From: an uncultured Bacteroidales bacterium
GTDB lineage: Bacteria > Bacteroidota > Bacteroidia > Bacteroidales > P3
DNA: 64,000 bases
Reading direction: 5' to 3'
Assembly (NCBI GenBank): GCA_900318835.1
Contig: ONLW01000012.1
Span: forward strand, 1-64,000
In this document: positions 52,136 through 64,000 of the stretch, one piece after another
How positions within the stretch are numbered: position 1 is the stretch's first letter
Layout: the number at the start of each line of letters is the position of its first letter
Position numbers and translations under genes: made by a program
The notes under the pieces: generated by a model
Told to the model about the DNA's origin: nothing
The model's input: only the letters and a program-made list of their open reading frames with translations
Databases searched by the model: none

Positions 52136-54904
52136 ATGAAAACACTCAAAAAAGGTCTCTTCCTACTCTTCACAGCCATGCTGATGGCCTCCGGTGCCTA
52201 TGCGCAGAAAAGTCTTGCCGCCAAGGCCGACGAACTCTTCGACCAGAACCGATTCATCGAAGCCGTGAGGGAATATGAGGCCGCCTACGAGAAAATCAAA
52301 GACAATAAAGCCGAGAAGAGCCGCATCTATTTCCAAGTCGCGGAGTGCTACCGTTTGACCTACAACTACCCCCGTGCCGAGCGCATCTACAAGCGTCTGG
52401 CCGACGAGGAGTACTACAAGAGCGAGCGTAAACTTTATTTCAACTTGGCCGAGATGTGCCGTTTCCAGGAGAAGTTCGACGAGGCCGAGCTATACTACTC
52501 AAAATACCTTGAGCAGGAACCCAAAGACAACTATGCCGCCAAGCGTAAGGAGTCGCTCGTCTATGTCAACCAGTTGGCCAATAACCGCACACGCCACACG
52601 TTGGCCAAGATCTCCGAATGGTGCACCGACTTCAATGACTTCGCCCCGCGTTTTGTAGGCAACGACACCACCAAGATAGTTTTCACCTCGGCTCGCTTCC
52701 CTGAGGGCGAGGAACAGGGCAAGGACCCCTGGACCGACCAAGCCTATTCCGACATCTATATGGTCTACATGGACCGCAACGGTCAATGGAATTCTTCTCC
52801 CGAACCTTGGGACAAGAGCGGGAAAATCAACACTGCCGTGAACGAGGGTGAGCCTTCCTTCACCCCCGACGGCAACACGGTTTTCTTCTCGCGCTGCGAC
52901 ATTCGTGAAAACGAAACTGTGCGCTGCCGTGTCTACACCTCGGTCCGCACTCCCCAGAACCTTGACGACAAGGACAAGAAAAAGAAAACCGTAAAGAAAA
53001 AGACCCCCAAGAAGAAACCCGCCAAAGGCAGGAAGAAAGGCGCCGGAGATGACGATAGCGCTGTCGAGGAAGAGCAAAACACCAACGCCGAGGAGCCCAA
53101 GCCCGGAGAGTGGTCCGAGCCCACCTACGTCCACCTTGGCGACACGAACTACACTTTCCTCTACCCAGCCATCAGCAGCGACGGCCTGACGCTCTACTTC
53201 TCATCGAATATGCCCGGTGGATTCGGCGATTATGACCTCTGGCGCGCCACCCGCAAATCGACTGCCGATGACTTCGGCCGTCCAGTCAACCTCACCTCCA
53301 GCATCAACACTCCCGGCAAGGAAATCATGCCGGTGCTGAGAAACGACTCGCTGATGTATTTCTCCTCCAACGGTCACCCCGGCGTAGGCGGACAAGACCT
53401 CTTCTCCACCAAACTGGGCGCCACTGGCCGCTGGTCGGTACCGGAAAATCTCGGCATCCCCATCAACTCGTCCTATGACGAAATGTCCATCGTGTTCTAT
53501 CCCGACGGGTCGCAGCGCAACACCCTCGAACGCGGCTATTTCTCCTCCAACCGCCCCTATACCGACCCGCACAACCGTAGCAAACAAAACGAGAACCGCA
53601 GCACCCAGAATCCCCCCATCAACGACAATATCTTCTACTTCGAACTTCCAGGTCTCAACTACGCCATCCAGGGCACTGTGCGCGACGAAAAGTCGATGCA
53701 ACTCATGAGGGATGTCCGCATCCGCCTTGTAGGCTCCGACGGCAGTACCTCCGAGACCCGCACCGACAAGAAAGGTTTCTATAAGTTCGACAGCACCATC
53801 ATCCATCGCGACGTGGTCTACAAGATGTACCTATCAAAGCAGAGCTACTACAGCGTGGAAGGTTCCGAGAGCACCCGTGGCTACAACACCAACAAGACCC
53901 TCGTGCACGATTTCCGCATGGAGCCTGTGCCGCGTCGCCCCATCATCCTGCCCAAGATCAACTTCGAGCTGGCCAAGACTGACCTTCAGGCGCAGTTCAT
54001 GGACTCCCTCATGGACCTTTACCTCGTCATGGAGAACAACCCCAACCTAGTGGTTGAAATCCGCTCACATACCGATTGCCAACCCTATGTGGGCCTAACC
54101 AACGACACCCTCTCGCAGCGCCGCGCCCAAAGCGTGGTCGACTATCTGGTAAACCGCGGTATCGAGCGCGAACGTCTCGTAGCCAAAGGATATGCTGAGC
54201 GCGTGCCCCGTGTACTCGACGAGGACGTCACCGTCAACTACAACGGTCAGAAATACGAATTCTCCGCAGGCACAGTGTTGGAATGCGACTACATCGCCAC
54301 CCTCAAAGGTGACCACCAGCAGGCAGCCCACTCGCTCAACCGTCGCATTGAATTCCTTGTATTGCGCGAAGACTATGTGTCGCGCAAACTCGTGGACAAT
54401 CTTACTGCCGACAGTAAGTCGAAAGACGAGCAGGGCAAGGTGGTCGACCTTGTGGAGCGCCGTCCCGATGACGACGAGCCCAATATAGCCCCCACCATCA
54501 TCCATGACGAGAGTACCGTTTATGTCACCATGATCAACTCCACCCGAGGCGAAATCACCTGCATTGCCAACGGCTTCCAGATTCCCATGCTCATTGATGA
54601 GCGCTACTCCGAGCCCATCGCCATCTCATGGGAGGAGGCCATGAACCTACTCTACCAGCAACGCATCACCAAGGAGGACTTCCCCCTGCGCGACCAGTCG
54701 TTCGACCCCGAGGGCAACATCCTCGACCGCGCCACCATCCTACTCAAAAGCATGCAGATTGGAGAACAACGCCGCGAGAATGTTGAGGCTATCGTGGTCA
54801 AAGGCATCGACTACAAATTCATCATCAACCGCGTCGGCCTGCAACAGTTCGGCAACTACGAGTTCGATAAACAACGCTCGAAGCTGATTTTCCTGGATGA
54901 GTAG
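52136..54904 (+). CDS. PorE-like OmpA-family protein with a C-terminal retropepsin-like domain
   Basis: 922 residues from ATG 52136; a TTG at 52124 is less likely. Order of parts: signal peptide (LLFTAMLMASGAYAQ); TPR helices (about 25-150); PD40/beta-propeller (about 165-490), interrupted by a Lys-rich then acidic loop (about 281-320); carboxypeptidase-regulatory-like fold from YAIQGTVRDEKS (about 508-600); OmpA peptidoglycan-binding domain (INFELAKTDLQ, VEIRSHTDCQ, LSQRRAQSVVDYL). The first four match PorE, a T9SS component. The last 137 residues look like an aspartic-protease (retropepsin) fold with the DTG triad changed to Asp821-Glu-Arg. It overlaps miaA by 8 bases. Confidence 0.8.
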   Translation: MKTLKKGLFLLFTAMLMASGAYAQKSLAAKADELFDQNRFIEAVREYEAAYEKIKDNKAEKSRIYFQVAECYRLTYNYPRAERIYKRLADEEYYKSERKLYFNLAEMCRFQEKFDEAELYYSKYLEQEPKDNYAAKRKESLVYVNQLANNRTRHTLAKISEWCTDFNDFAPRFVGNDTTKIVFTSARFPEGEEQGKDPWTDQAYSDIYMVYMDRNGQWNSSPEPWDKSGKINTAVNEGEPSFTPDGNTVFFSRCDIRENETVRCRVYTSVRTPQNLDDKDKKKKTVKKKTPKKKPAKGRKKGAGDDDSAVEEEQNTNAEEPKPGEWSEPTYVHLGDTNYTFLYPAISSDGLTLYFSSNMPGGFGDYDLWRATRKSTADDFGRPVNLTSSINTPGKEIMPVLRNDSLMYFSSNGHPGVGGQDLFSTKLGATGRWSVPENLGIPINSSYDEMSIVFYPDGSQRNTLERGYFSSNRPYTDPHNRSKQNENRSTQNPPINDNIFYFELPGLNYAIQGTVRDEKSMQLMRDVRIRLVGSDGSTSETRTDKKGFYKFDSTIIHRDVVYKMYLSKQSYYSVEGSESTRGYNTNKTLVHDFRMEPVPRRPIILPKINFELAKTDLQAQFMDSLMDLYLVMENNPNLVVEIRSHTDCQPYVGLTNDTLSQRRAQSVVDYLVNRGIERERLVAKGYAERVPRVLDEDVTVNYNGQKYEFSAGTVLECDYIATLKGDHQQAAHSLNRRIEFLVLREDYVSRKLVDNLTADSKSKDEQGKVVDLVERRPDDDEPNIAPTIIHDESTVYVTMINSTRGEITCIANGFQIPMLIDERYSEPIAISWEEAMNLLYQQRITKEDFPLRDQSFDPEGNILDRATILLKSMQIGEQRRENVEAIVVKGIDYKFIINRVGLQQFGNYEFDKQRSKLIFLDE

Positions 54905-55802
54905 CCTCATCACCATCCTCGGACCTACGGCCACCGGCAAGACCGCCCTGGCCGCCGAGGTGGCTTGCCGCCTGGGTGGCGAGATTATCAGTGCCGATTC
55001 GCGGCAGGTTTTCCGCGGCATGGACATCGGCACGGGTAAGGACCTCGCTGACTACGACCTCCACGGCACACACATTCCTTATCATCTTATAGATATATGC
55101 AATCCCGGCGAGGAGTACAGTGCTTATCGCTTTCTGCGCGACTTCTGTGCCGCCTATGACGACATCGTCTCGCGCGGACGCCAGCCTATCCTCTGTGGTG
55201 GTACCGGACTTTATATCGACGCCGTAGTGCGTGGCTACCGACTGGCCGACGCGCCGATGGACGAAGAGTATCGTCGCTCGCTCGAGGCTTTCTCTGATGA
55301 GGAGCTTACAGAGCGTCTGGCCTCTTATATCAAACTGCATAACCATACCGACACCGAGACTCGCGAACGCCTGGTACGCGCCCTCGAGATTCAGGAGTTC
55401 GCCCTCGCCCACCCCGAGGCCTGTACTCAGGCACCGGAAATGGAGCATCGCATCTACGGACTACTGCTGCCACGCCAGGTGGTCATCGACCGCATCGAGG
55501 CCCGCCTGCGCCGCCGCATGGACGAGGGCATGACCTCCGAGGTGCAACGGCTGCTGGACGAGGGGGTGAAGCCCGAGCGGCTGATGCGCTACGGCCTCGA
55601 GTACCGCCACGTCACACGTTTCCTGACAGGCGAGTGTACGCAGGAGGAACTTTTCCGCGACCTCTTCACCGACATCCGTCGCTTCGCCAAGCGCCAGATG
55701 ACCTGGTTCCGTCGCATGGAACGCAACGGAGTCGTCATCCACTGGATCGACGGCACACTACCGCTCGAGGAGAAAGCAGAGATTATCGTAAAAGCATTAT
55801 GA
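54897..55802 (+). CDS. miaA: tRNA dimethylallyltransferase
   Basis: 301 residues; adds the dimethylallyl group to A37 of tRNAs reading UNN codons. The P-loop GPTATGKTALA, ISADSRQVFRGMDIGTGK, LCGGTGLYIDAVVRGY and the C-terminal RFAKRQMTWFRR are all present. It overlaps the PorE-like gene by 8 bases and the next lipoprotein gene by 4, so all three are coupled. Confidence 0.96.
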   Translation: MSSLITILGPTATGKTALAAEVACRLGGEIISADSRQVFRGMDIGTGKDLADYDLHGTHIPYHLIDICNPGEEYSAYRFLRDFCAAYDDIVSRGRQPILCGGTGLYIDAVVRGYRLADAPMDEEYRRSLEAFSDEELTERLASYIKLHNHTDTETRERLVRALEIQEFALAHPEACTQAPEMEHRIYGLLLPRQVVIDRIEARLRRRMDEGMTSEVQRLLDEGVKPERLMRYGLEYRHVTRFLTGECTQEELFRDLFTDIRRFAKRQMTWFRRMERNGVVIHWIDGTLPLEEKAEIIVKAL

Positions 55803-56338
55803 TTAAAACAAGACATTTACTATTTGTTGCGGCGCTGTTGCTTATGATGGGTGCTTGCAACACACAAAAGACGCCACAGGTGGAGGGTCACTACACCTAT
55901 GAGCATTCTTTTAGCTATGACATGGACGGGAATCACTTCGACGTGAGTGAGACTGGCACGATGGACTTCTACGCTGATGGTACGGCGCTCGACTCGGCAA
56001 GGCAGGTGTACAATGTCACGCTTGCTGACGGCGATACAGTGACCTGGGTGTACAACTACATCAGCCCCAGTCGCTGGCGGGTGGAGGGTGACACGCTATT
56101 CTTCGCCGGCGTTAAAGAGGGCTTCCGCATGGAAGTGATCGAGAACGAAAACCAAAACCAAAACGAAAACATAGAGTTGGCGCAGAAGATTAGCGACATG
56201 TATAGCGGCAGTATCGACTACGAGTACAAGTTCCACATCGACACGCTGACGACCGAGAAGTTGCAATGGAGTTTCACCTACCGCGACGGGCACAGCGACA
56301 CATGGACATTCTATCGTGAATTGGAAATTGAGAATTGA
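55799..56338 (+). CDS. Small lipoprotein of unknown function
   Basis: 179 residues starting at the ATGA overlap with miaA. The lipoprotein signal ends at Cys20 (ALLLMMGAC). The mature part is strand-rich (HYTYEHSFSYDMDGNHFDVSETGTMDFYADGTA) and reads like a lipocalin-type small beta protein. Two repeat arrays shape it: four hexamers at 56144-56167 encode ENQNQNEN, and four heptamers at 56318-56345 supply its last residues and the stop codon. Family not recognised. Confidence 0.75.
   Translation: MIKTRHLLFVAALLLMMGACNTQKTPQVEGHYTYEHSFSYDMDGNHFDVSETGTMDFYADGTALDSARQVYNVTLADGDTVTWVYNYISPSRWRVEGDTLFFAGVKEGFRMEVIENENQNQNENIELAQKISDMYSGSIDYEYKFHIDTLTTEKLQWSFTYRDGHSDTWTFYRELEIEN
56144..56167 (+). 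repeat. Four-unit hexamer array in the lipoprotein gene
   Basis: AACGAA, AACCAA, AACCAA, AACGAA; it encodes alternating Asn/Gln/Glu. Confidence 0.65.
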
Positions 56339-56345
56339 AAATTAT
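56318..56345 (+). repeat. Four-unit heptamer array containing a stop codon
   Basis: GAATTGG, AAATTGA, GAATTGA, AAATTAT. The TGA in the third unit ends the lipoprotein gene. Confidence 0.7.
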
Positions 56346-56384
56346 GAGAAGTGTGTGCTGGGGGAAAAAAAACAAACGAGAACA

Positions 56385-56864
56385 ATGAAACTGCTGAAAG
56401 AAATACTGGGATACCTCCTCGGCGGGGTGCTCTTTGTGGGGCTGATGCCGACGGTGATGTGGCTGGTGTCGGGGTTGCCGCCGATTGTGCATATCGGCGC
56501 GCTGAGGGCCTCCGTCACGAAGGTGCTGATGCTGGGCGGCCTGGCGTTGAGCGTCTGGACCATCGTCTATATGAAGCGCCGCGGCAAGGGCAACCCGATG
56601 GATGCCTTCGGCCATGAGGTGGCGCCGCGCACGCAGCACCTGATGACCGACGGTCCCTACCGCCTTAACCGCAACCCGATGCTCACCGGCACGCTTCTCT
56701 ACCTCGCCGGCGTGGTCGTCTGGCTGTGGACCTGGCAGTCGGCAGTAGTCTGGGTGGCCTTCCTGGCGGTGATGCTGGTGCAGGTCTTCAGCGAGGAGCG
56801 CCGCCTGAGCCGCGACTTCGGCGAGGAATACGACGCCTACCGCCGCCGCACCCGCAGGTTTTGA
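56385..56864 (+). CDS. Isoprenylcysteine methyltransferase-like membrane protein
   Basis: 159 residues from MKLLKEILGYLLGG; the earlier in-frame start at 56316 lies within a repeat array. It has about four membrane helices and the C-terminal signature of the ICMT/PEMT-like group: HLMTDGPYRLNRNPMLTGTLLYLAGV and FSEERRLSRDFGEEYDAYRRRTRRF. Bacterial members are putative SAM-dependent methyltransferases with unknown substrates. Confidence 0.83.
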   Translation: MKLLKEILGYLLGGVLFVGLMPTVMWLVSGLPPIVHIGALRASVTKVLMLGGLALSVWTIVYMKRRGKGNPMDAFGHEVAPRTQHLMTDGPYRLNRNPMLTGTLLYLAGVVVWLWTWQSAVVWVAFLAVMLVQVFSEERRLSRDFGEEYDAYRRRTRRF

Positions 56865-56881
56865 GAAGAAAGAGCGGAACT

Positions 56882-57361
56882 TTAAGAATCGGCCTTGAAT
56901 AAGATTAAACTATCTTTCACCCAGGTTCGCTCAAAGGTCGTATCTGCCAAAAAGTCAATCTCTGTATGGGTGATTCTCACAATGTGTCCGACTGGCGTTT
57001 CTTCCTCCGCCAAAGCATTCTCATACATCGCATTCGTTGGATACCCCTTTTCATAGGTTAAATCAACAACTTTCCCAACATACAAACGGGAAACCTCCTT
57101 CTTGTCCAGATAAACCCAACATTGATAAACCGTGTCCGCAACCGCGTAGGTGAACGCAACCGGGTATCCCTGTCGACGGACTTTTTCTCCTATAGTCTGG
57201 ACAAGAGCCTCGGTCTTAGCGGGATTTTTGTTAATTCTATGCCTAGAGACTCCCAACCCAACTATTTTTGGAACATAATAGATAAGCAGAGCCACTATAA
57301 GGACAATCCTTCCATACCTCCACACCTTGTCAGCTGAGATTTTATTTCTTTTGTTAGGCAT
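56882..57361 (-). CDS. Hypothetical protein with one membrane helix
   Basis: 159 residues from MPNKRNKISADKVWRYG; Met1 of the longer frame (57400) is less likely. One helix (IVLIVALLIYYVPKIVGLGV) anchors a small C-terminal domain (GYPVAFTYAVADTVYQCWVYLDKKEV...). AT-rich compared with both neighbours, suggesting later acquisition. No family recognised. Confidence 0.6.
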   Translation of the reverse strand: MPNKRNKISADKVWRYGRIVLIVALLIYYVPKIVGLGVSRHRINKNPAKTEALVQTIGEKVRRQGYPVAFTYAVADTVYQCWVYLDKKEVSRLYVGKVVDLTYEKGYPTNAMYENALAEEETPVGHIVRITHTEIDFLADTTFERTWVKDSLILFKADS

Positions 57362-57430
57362 AGTTTTCAAAAACAACAGTCTTAAAGTAAACGCTATCAA
57401 ACAGGAAATATTGTAGCACTTGCCCGATTC

Positions 57431-57461
57431 TTGCCTAATTGCAAAAAATAATGTATTTTTG
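57431..57461 (+). promoter_or_regulatory. Promoter of the GNAT gene
   Basis: TTG at 57431-57433, 20-base spacer, TATTTTTG at 57454-57461, 23 bases before the ATG. Confidence 0.7.
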
Positions 57462-57484
57462 CAGTCGGTTTTACAATCAAGACA

Positions 57485-58012
57485 ATGGAAACAGAACGAA
57501 TACTTTTTCGCCTGTGGCGCGACGACGATGCCGAAACGCTATACAAATATGCTTCCGACCCCGAGGTGGGACCGCGCGCGGGATGGCCGCCGCACAAGAG
57601 CGTAGAGGAGAGCCTCGAGATCATCCGCACCATTTTCCATAGCGACCACATGTGGGCCATCGAACTCAAAGAAACCGGTGAGCCCATCGGTTGCATGGGC
57701 TACATGATCCACGGCGAGAGCAACATCGACATCGGCGAGAACGATGCCGAGGTGGGCTACTGGGTGGCGCGTCCCTACTGGAACCGCGGCATCTGCACCG
57801 AAGCGCTGCGCCTACTGATAGACTATTGTTTTAAAGAGAAAGGCTTCCGCACCCTCTGGGCCGACTACTTCCCCGACAACCCCGCCAGCGGCAAGGTGAT
57901 GGAGCACTGCGGCTTCCGCGACACCGGCAAAGTCAACCGCTGCAGCCGCCTCCAGCTCGGCAGCGACCGCCCAGTAAAAATAATGCGTTTGGATTCTACT
58001 CCGGCAGTTTAA
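57485..58012 (+). CDS. RimJ/RimL-type GNAT acetyltransferase
   Basis: 175 residues. METERILFRLWRDDDAETLYKYASDPEVG at the start, ENDAEVGYWVARPYWNRGICTEALRLLIDYCF for acetyl-CoA binding, and FPDNPASGKVMEHCGFRDTG near the end are typical of the RimJ/RimL acetyltransferase_3 group. Substrate unknown. The last 17 bases overlap the convergent transporter gene. Confidence 0.9.
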   Translation: METERILFRLWRDDDAETLYKYASDPEVGPRAGWPPHKSVEESLEIIRTIFHSDHMWAIELKETGEPIGCMGYMIHGESNIDIGENDAEVGYWVARPYWNRGICTEALRLLIDYCFKEKGFRTLWADYFPDNPASGKVMEHCGFRDTGKVNRCSRLQLGSDRPVKIMRLDSTPAV

Positions 58013-59051
58013 TCTCCTTGAAGCGACTCTGACGCTTCTGCCAGCGTTCGCGGGCATACTGCTGCATGTCGGCCACCTCGTCACTCTCGTCGATAATTTC
58101 GAGGCCGAAGATGGTCTCGATGATGTCCTCCAGCGTGATGATGCCTTGGAAGGAGCCGAACTCGTCGATGATGCCGGCAATCTGCTCTTTGTGCTTCAAG
58201 AGGCTGTCCCAGATGTCAGCCACCGACATCTCCTCGTTGTAGAGGGGTATCGTGCGTTTAATTTCGCCGAGGGTCTTCTTGAAGTGGTCTTCGGCCAGTT
58301 CCTCAAGGGCCTCACTGCGGAGCACATAGCCGGTGATGAAATCCTCCTCGTCGGCATAGACAGGGATGCGCGAGAAATGGGAGTATTCGTCGTTGCGGTA
58401 GAAGTCCTTGAGCGTCATGCTCTCAGGAGCCGTGGCGGCGACGACACGAGGCGTCATCACGTCGTAGGCCTTGATGTCGTTGAGCTTGATGACATTCTGG
58501 ATAATCTTGTTCTCGTCCTCGTCGATGACACCCTCGTCCTCACCCATATCGGCCATAGCGGCCACCTCCTCACGGCTTACGGTGGTCTCCTCCTCATCCT
58601 TCTTGGAGATGAGACGTGTGAGCCATTGCACGGCCACCACGATGGGGTAGAGGATGAAGATGAGCACACGGATGGTGTAGGCCGTGAAACCCATGAGACG
58701 GCGCCATTGGCTGGTGCCGATGGTCTTGGGAACAATTTCCGAAAAGACCAGGATAAGCACCGTGGTGACAGCCGAGACCACTCCGAACCATTCGTTGCCG
58801 AAAGCCTCGGTAGTCTGGTAGCCAACGCCGGCAGCACCAATTGTGTTAGCTATAGTATTGAGGCTCAGAATGGCAGCGATGGCGCGGGCATTATCCTGCT
58901 TGTATTCTTTGAACAGGGGGGCGGGCTTGTAGCCCTCGTCCTCGCGCATGGTGATGTAGCTGAGTGGGGTGGACATCAACACTGATTCCAATATCGAACA
59001 AAGGAACGATATCGACATCGCACCTAACAGAAATATAATGAGTAACGCCAT
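57996..59051 (-). CDS. CNNM/CorC-type membrane protein with CBS pair
   Basis: 351 residues from MALLIIFLLGAMSISFLC. The DUF21 membrane domain with about four helices and FSEIVPKTIGTSQWRR (about 1-150) is followed by a CBS pair (DVMTPRVVAATAPESMTLKDF, FSRIPVYADEEDFITGYV, IIDEFGSFQGIITLEDIIETIFG). The short CorC_HlyC tail seen in some relatives is absent. These proteins are linked to magnesium or cobalt efflux. A minus-strand -7 box is at 59075-59082. Confidence 0.9.
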   Translation of the reverse strand: MALLIIFLLGAMSISFLCSILESVLMSTPLSYITMREDEGYKPAPLFKEYKQDNARAIAAILSLNTIANTIGAAGVGYQTTEAFGNEWFGVVSAVTTVLILVFSEIVPKTIGTSQWRRLMGFTAYTIRVLIFILYPIVVAVQWLTRLISKKDEEETTVSREEVAAMADMGEDEGVIDEDENKIIQNVIKLNDIKAYDVMTPRVVAATAPESMTLKDFYRNDEYSHFSRIPVYADEEDFITGYVLRSEALEELAEDHFKKTLGEIKRTIPLYNEEMSVADIWDSLLKHKEQIAGIIDEFGSFQGIITLEDIIETIFGLEIIDESDEVADMQQYARERWQKRQSRFKEIKLPE

Positions 59052-59074
59052 TTCGTCATTAATGTTATAATGTG

Positions 59075-59082
59075 CAAAGATA
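59075..59082 (-). promoter_or_regulatory. -7 box of the CNNM-type gene
   Basis: Minus strand TATCTTTG, 23 bases before the ATG at 59051. Confidence 0.6.
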
Positions 59083-59107
59083 CACAATTATTTCCACATA
59101 GTGGGAA

Positions 59108-62407
<3,300 letters not shown>

Positions 62408-62414
62408 TTAGCTG

Positions 62415-62422
62415 CAAAAATA
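62415..62422 (-). promoter_or_regulatory. -7 box of lacZ
   Basis: Minus strand TATTTTTG, ending 10 bases before the ATG. It is back to back with the rsgA promoter. Confidence 0.6.
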
Positions 62423-62430
62423 CACATTTT

Positions 62431-62460
62431 TTGCCAATTGAAAAAAAATTCGTACTTTTG
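62431..62460 (+). promoter_or_regulatory. Promoter of rsgA
   Basis: TTG at 62431-62433, 19-base spacer, TACTTTTG at 62453-62460. The ATG follows 13 bases later, giving a very short leader. Confidence 0.8.
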
Positions 62461-62473
62461 CATTCTCTAAGCT

Positions 62474-64000
<1,527 letters not shown>

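Overview
The window is a 64-kb chromosomal segment from a member of the Bacteroidota, most likely Bacteroidales. Three things support this. Promoters follow the Bacteroidetes pattern, with a -7 box TAnnTTTG and often a TTG about 19 bases upstream, and starts lack Shine-Dalgarno sites. There are type IX secretion (T9SS) components and cargo: GldD, a PorE-like OmpA protein, a PorT-like barrel, and type A sorting domains on a gingipain-like C25 peptidase and an adhesin. The rest is typical Bacteroidales content, such as DUF4954, S46 dipeptidyl-peptidase, fimbrillin/GLUG lipoprotein and a GH2 galactosidase.

Layout. 0-7.3 kb: a PD-(D/E)XK/HTH gene, a DUF4419 remnant, sod-comM, a low-GC Vat-type acetyltransferase, then a cupin-ogt-tfoX operon and small membrane proteins. 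7.3-12.5 kb: a large anchored protein of unknown function, then an accessory module in which a promoter, a strongly folded leader or small RNA and a terminator precede an EcoRI-family DNA adenine methylase and a DUF262-HNH nuclease; a 26-codon T9SS tail remnant follows. 12.5-18.5 kb: asnS with a frameshifted ybaK and a glycosylase, and thyA-manC plus a secreted protein. 18.6-19.4 kb: an IS4-type transposase tail abutting a 5'-truncated FN3/T9SS gene. 19.7-32.5 kb: housekeeping genes (Na/Pi transporter, pyridoxamine kinase, rmuC, nagB, rpsT, tRNA-Glu, ECF sigma factor, SpoU methylase, thiL, pcm). 32.6-37.8 kb: gldD, mrdA-rodA-clpX. 38-50.5 kb: secreted and surface proteins and peptidases. 50.5-64 kb: SDR threonine dehydrogenase, PorE-like protein, miaA, small membrane genes, GNAT, CNNM-type transporter, lacZ, rsgA and the 3' part of eno.

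Two repeat phenomena stand out. (1) Six intergenic palindromic arrays of about 60-90 bp share a TACC-type unit with a roughly 11-bp period, and a seventh (19.5 kb) has the same period but another unit. Most lie just upstream of promoters, and three are followed by a conserved CATGT-N13-(-7 box) arrangement ahead of an ECF sigma gene, a T9SS cargo gene and the PorE-like gene. (2) Short arrays of exactly four 6-, 7- or 8-bp units are inserted in frame, or at gene edges, in otherwise conserved genes (clpX, rsgA twice or three times, pcm, SpoU methylase, DUF4954, lacZ, before gldD).

The strongest candidates for undescribed biology are the structured RNA/methylase/nuclease module at 9.7-12.1 kb, the two repeat systems, and the degenerate retropepsin-like domain fused to the PorE-like protein. 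All family assignments come from reading motifs; no search was run.
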